Translations under genes and position numbers: made by a program | Assembly (NCBI GenBank): GCA_030627405.1 | Contig: DAOUSD010000071.1 | Span: 1 to 7,275 of the forward strand | Length of the DNA stretch: 7,275 nt | Source of the DNA: Deltaproteobacteria bacterium | Lineage (GTDB): Bacteria > Desulfobacterota > Desulfobacteria > Desulfobacterales > ETH-SRB1 | Reading direction: 5' to 3' | In this document: piece by piece, positions 7,182 to 7,275 of the stretch | Position numbering within the stretch: position 1 is the first letter of the stretch | Layout: every line of letters begins with the position of its first letter | Notes under the pieces: generated by a model | What the model was told of the DNA's origin: nothing | The model's database searches: none | What the model saw: only the letters and a program-made list of their open reading frames with translations

Positions 7182-7209
7182 TTAGCCACTAGCTTTTAGC
7201 TATTAGTCA
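7182..7209. repeat. Four degenerate tandem 7-bp units around TAG, upstream of recB
   Basis: TTAGCCA (7182-7188), CTAGCTT (7189-7195), TTAGCTA (7196-7202) and TTAGTCA (7203-7209) keep TAG at an exact 7-bp spacing. With the CTTCAGY array after recB, the gene is bracketed by heptameric arrays. No function is evident. Confidence 0.6.
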
Positions 7210-7222
7210 AACTATATCAAGA

Positions 7223-7240
7223 TGTTATTAAATAATAACA
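7223..7240. promoter_or_regulatory. Perfect 8-bp dyad upstream of recB
   Basis: TGTTATTA (7223-7230) and TAATAACA (7233-7240) are perfect inverted repeats around AA, about 92 nt before recB. They could be an operator for a dimeric regulator or simply an AT-rich hairpin. No regulator can be named from the sequence. Confidence 0.35.
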
Positions 7241-7242
7241 TT

Positions 7243-7257
7243 TCACCCGATGGGTGA
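7243..7257. promoter_or_regulatory. GC-rich 6-bp dyad next to the AT-rich dyad
   Basis: TCACCC (7243-7248) and GGGTGA (7252-7257) pair around a GAT loop, two bases from the neighbouring dyad. It stands out in an otherwise AT-rich leader. No U run follows on either strand, so an intrinsic terminator is unlikely. An operator or a leader hairpin is possible. Confidence 0.35.
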
Positions 7258-7267
7258 TTAATAAATA

Positions 7268-7273
7268 ATTATA
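7268..7273 (-). promoter_or_regulatory. Possible -10 box for the recB operon
   Basis: The minus strand reads TATAAT at 7273 to 7268, a perfect -10 hexamer placed so that both dyads would lie at or just after the start of transcription. Its -35 element would be outside the window, so the call cannot be completed, and AT-rich sequence makes chance matches common. Confidence 0.2.
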
Positions 7274-7275
7274 CA

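Overview
This window carries the RecB and RecD subunits of a RecBCD-type exonuclease V and, downstream of them, the first 346 codons of a gene of unknown function. All three are on the minus strand and are read from right to left in the order recB, recD, unknown ORF. No recC is present. If the order is the usual one, recC would lie beyond the right edge, upstream of recB, but this cannot be seen. A RecBCD system (not AddAB or AdnAB), a moderately AT-rich composition, non-ATG starts and the style of the intergenic repeats point to a proteobacterium in the broad sense. I favour a sulfate-reducing Desulfobacterota (former Deltaproteobacteria, Desulfobacteraceae-like). This placement rests on recalled repeat style and gene type, not on a search.

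Layout in transcription order. Positions 7275-7132 form a leader with two adjacent small dyads and a run of four 7-bp units ending shortly before recB. Positions 7131-3457 are recB, which has intact helicase and nuclease motifs and starts with TTG. Positions 3456-2967 form a gene-free gap of about 490 bp packed with structure: three tandem 7-mers at the recB stop, a perfect 10-bp hairpin, a roughly 200-bp imperfect inverted repeat, and a roughly 134-bp palindromic element abutting recD. Positions 2966-1104 are recD, with intact SF1 helicase motifs. A 63-bp gap follows, and then the unknown ORF (1040 to 1), which is open to the left edge with no stop or frameshift.

In the known RecBCD complex, RecB is the 3'-5' helicase and the only nuclease, RecD is the fast 5'-3' helicase, and RecC recognises Chi. 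Together they load on double-strand ends, resect them for RecA, and degrade linear foreign DNA. All visible catalytic residues of RecB and RecD are present, so both look functional. The third ORF has a SAP-like N-terminus followed by a probable winged helix, which would suit a DNA-associated protein, but I do not recognise it.

The coding content is ordinary. The most interesting part is the repeat-rich recB-recD gap. One element there reaches into the annotated 5' end of recD and suggests that the true recD start is ten codons downstream of the longest possible one. I found no CRISPR array, tRNA, rRNA, transposase gene or clear new defence system.
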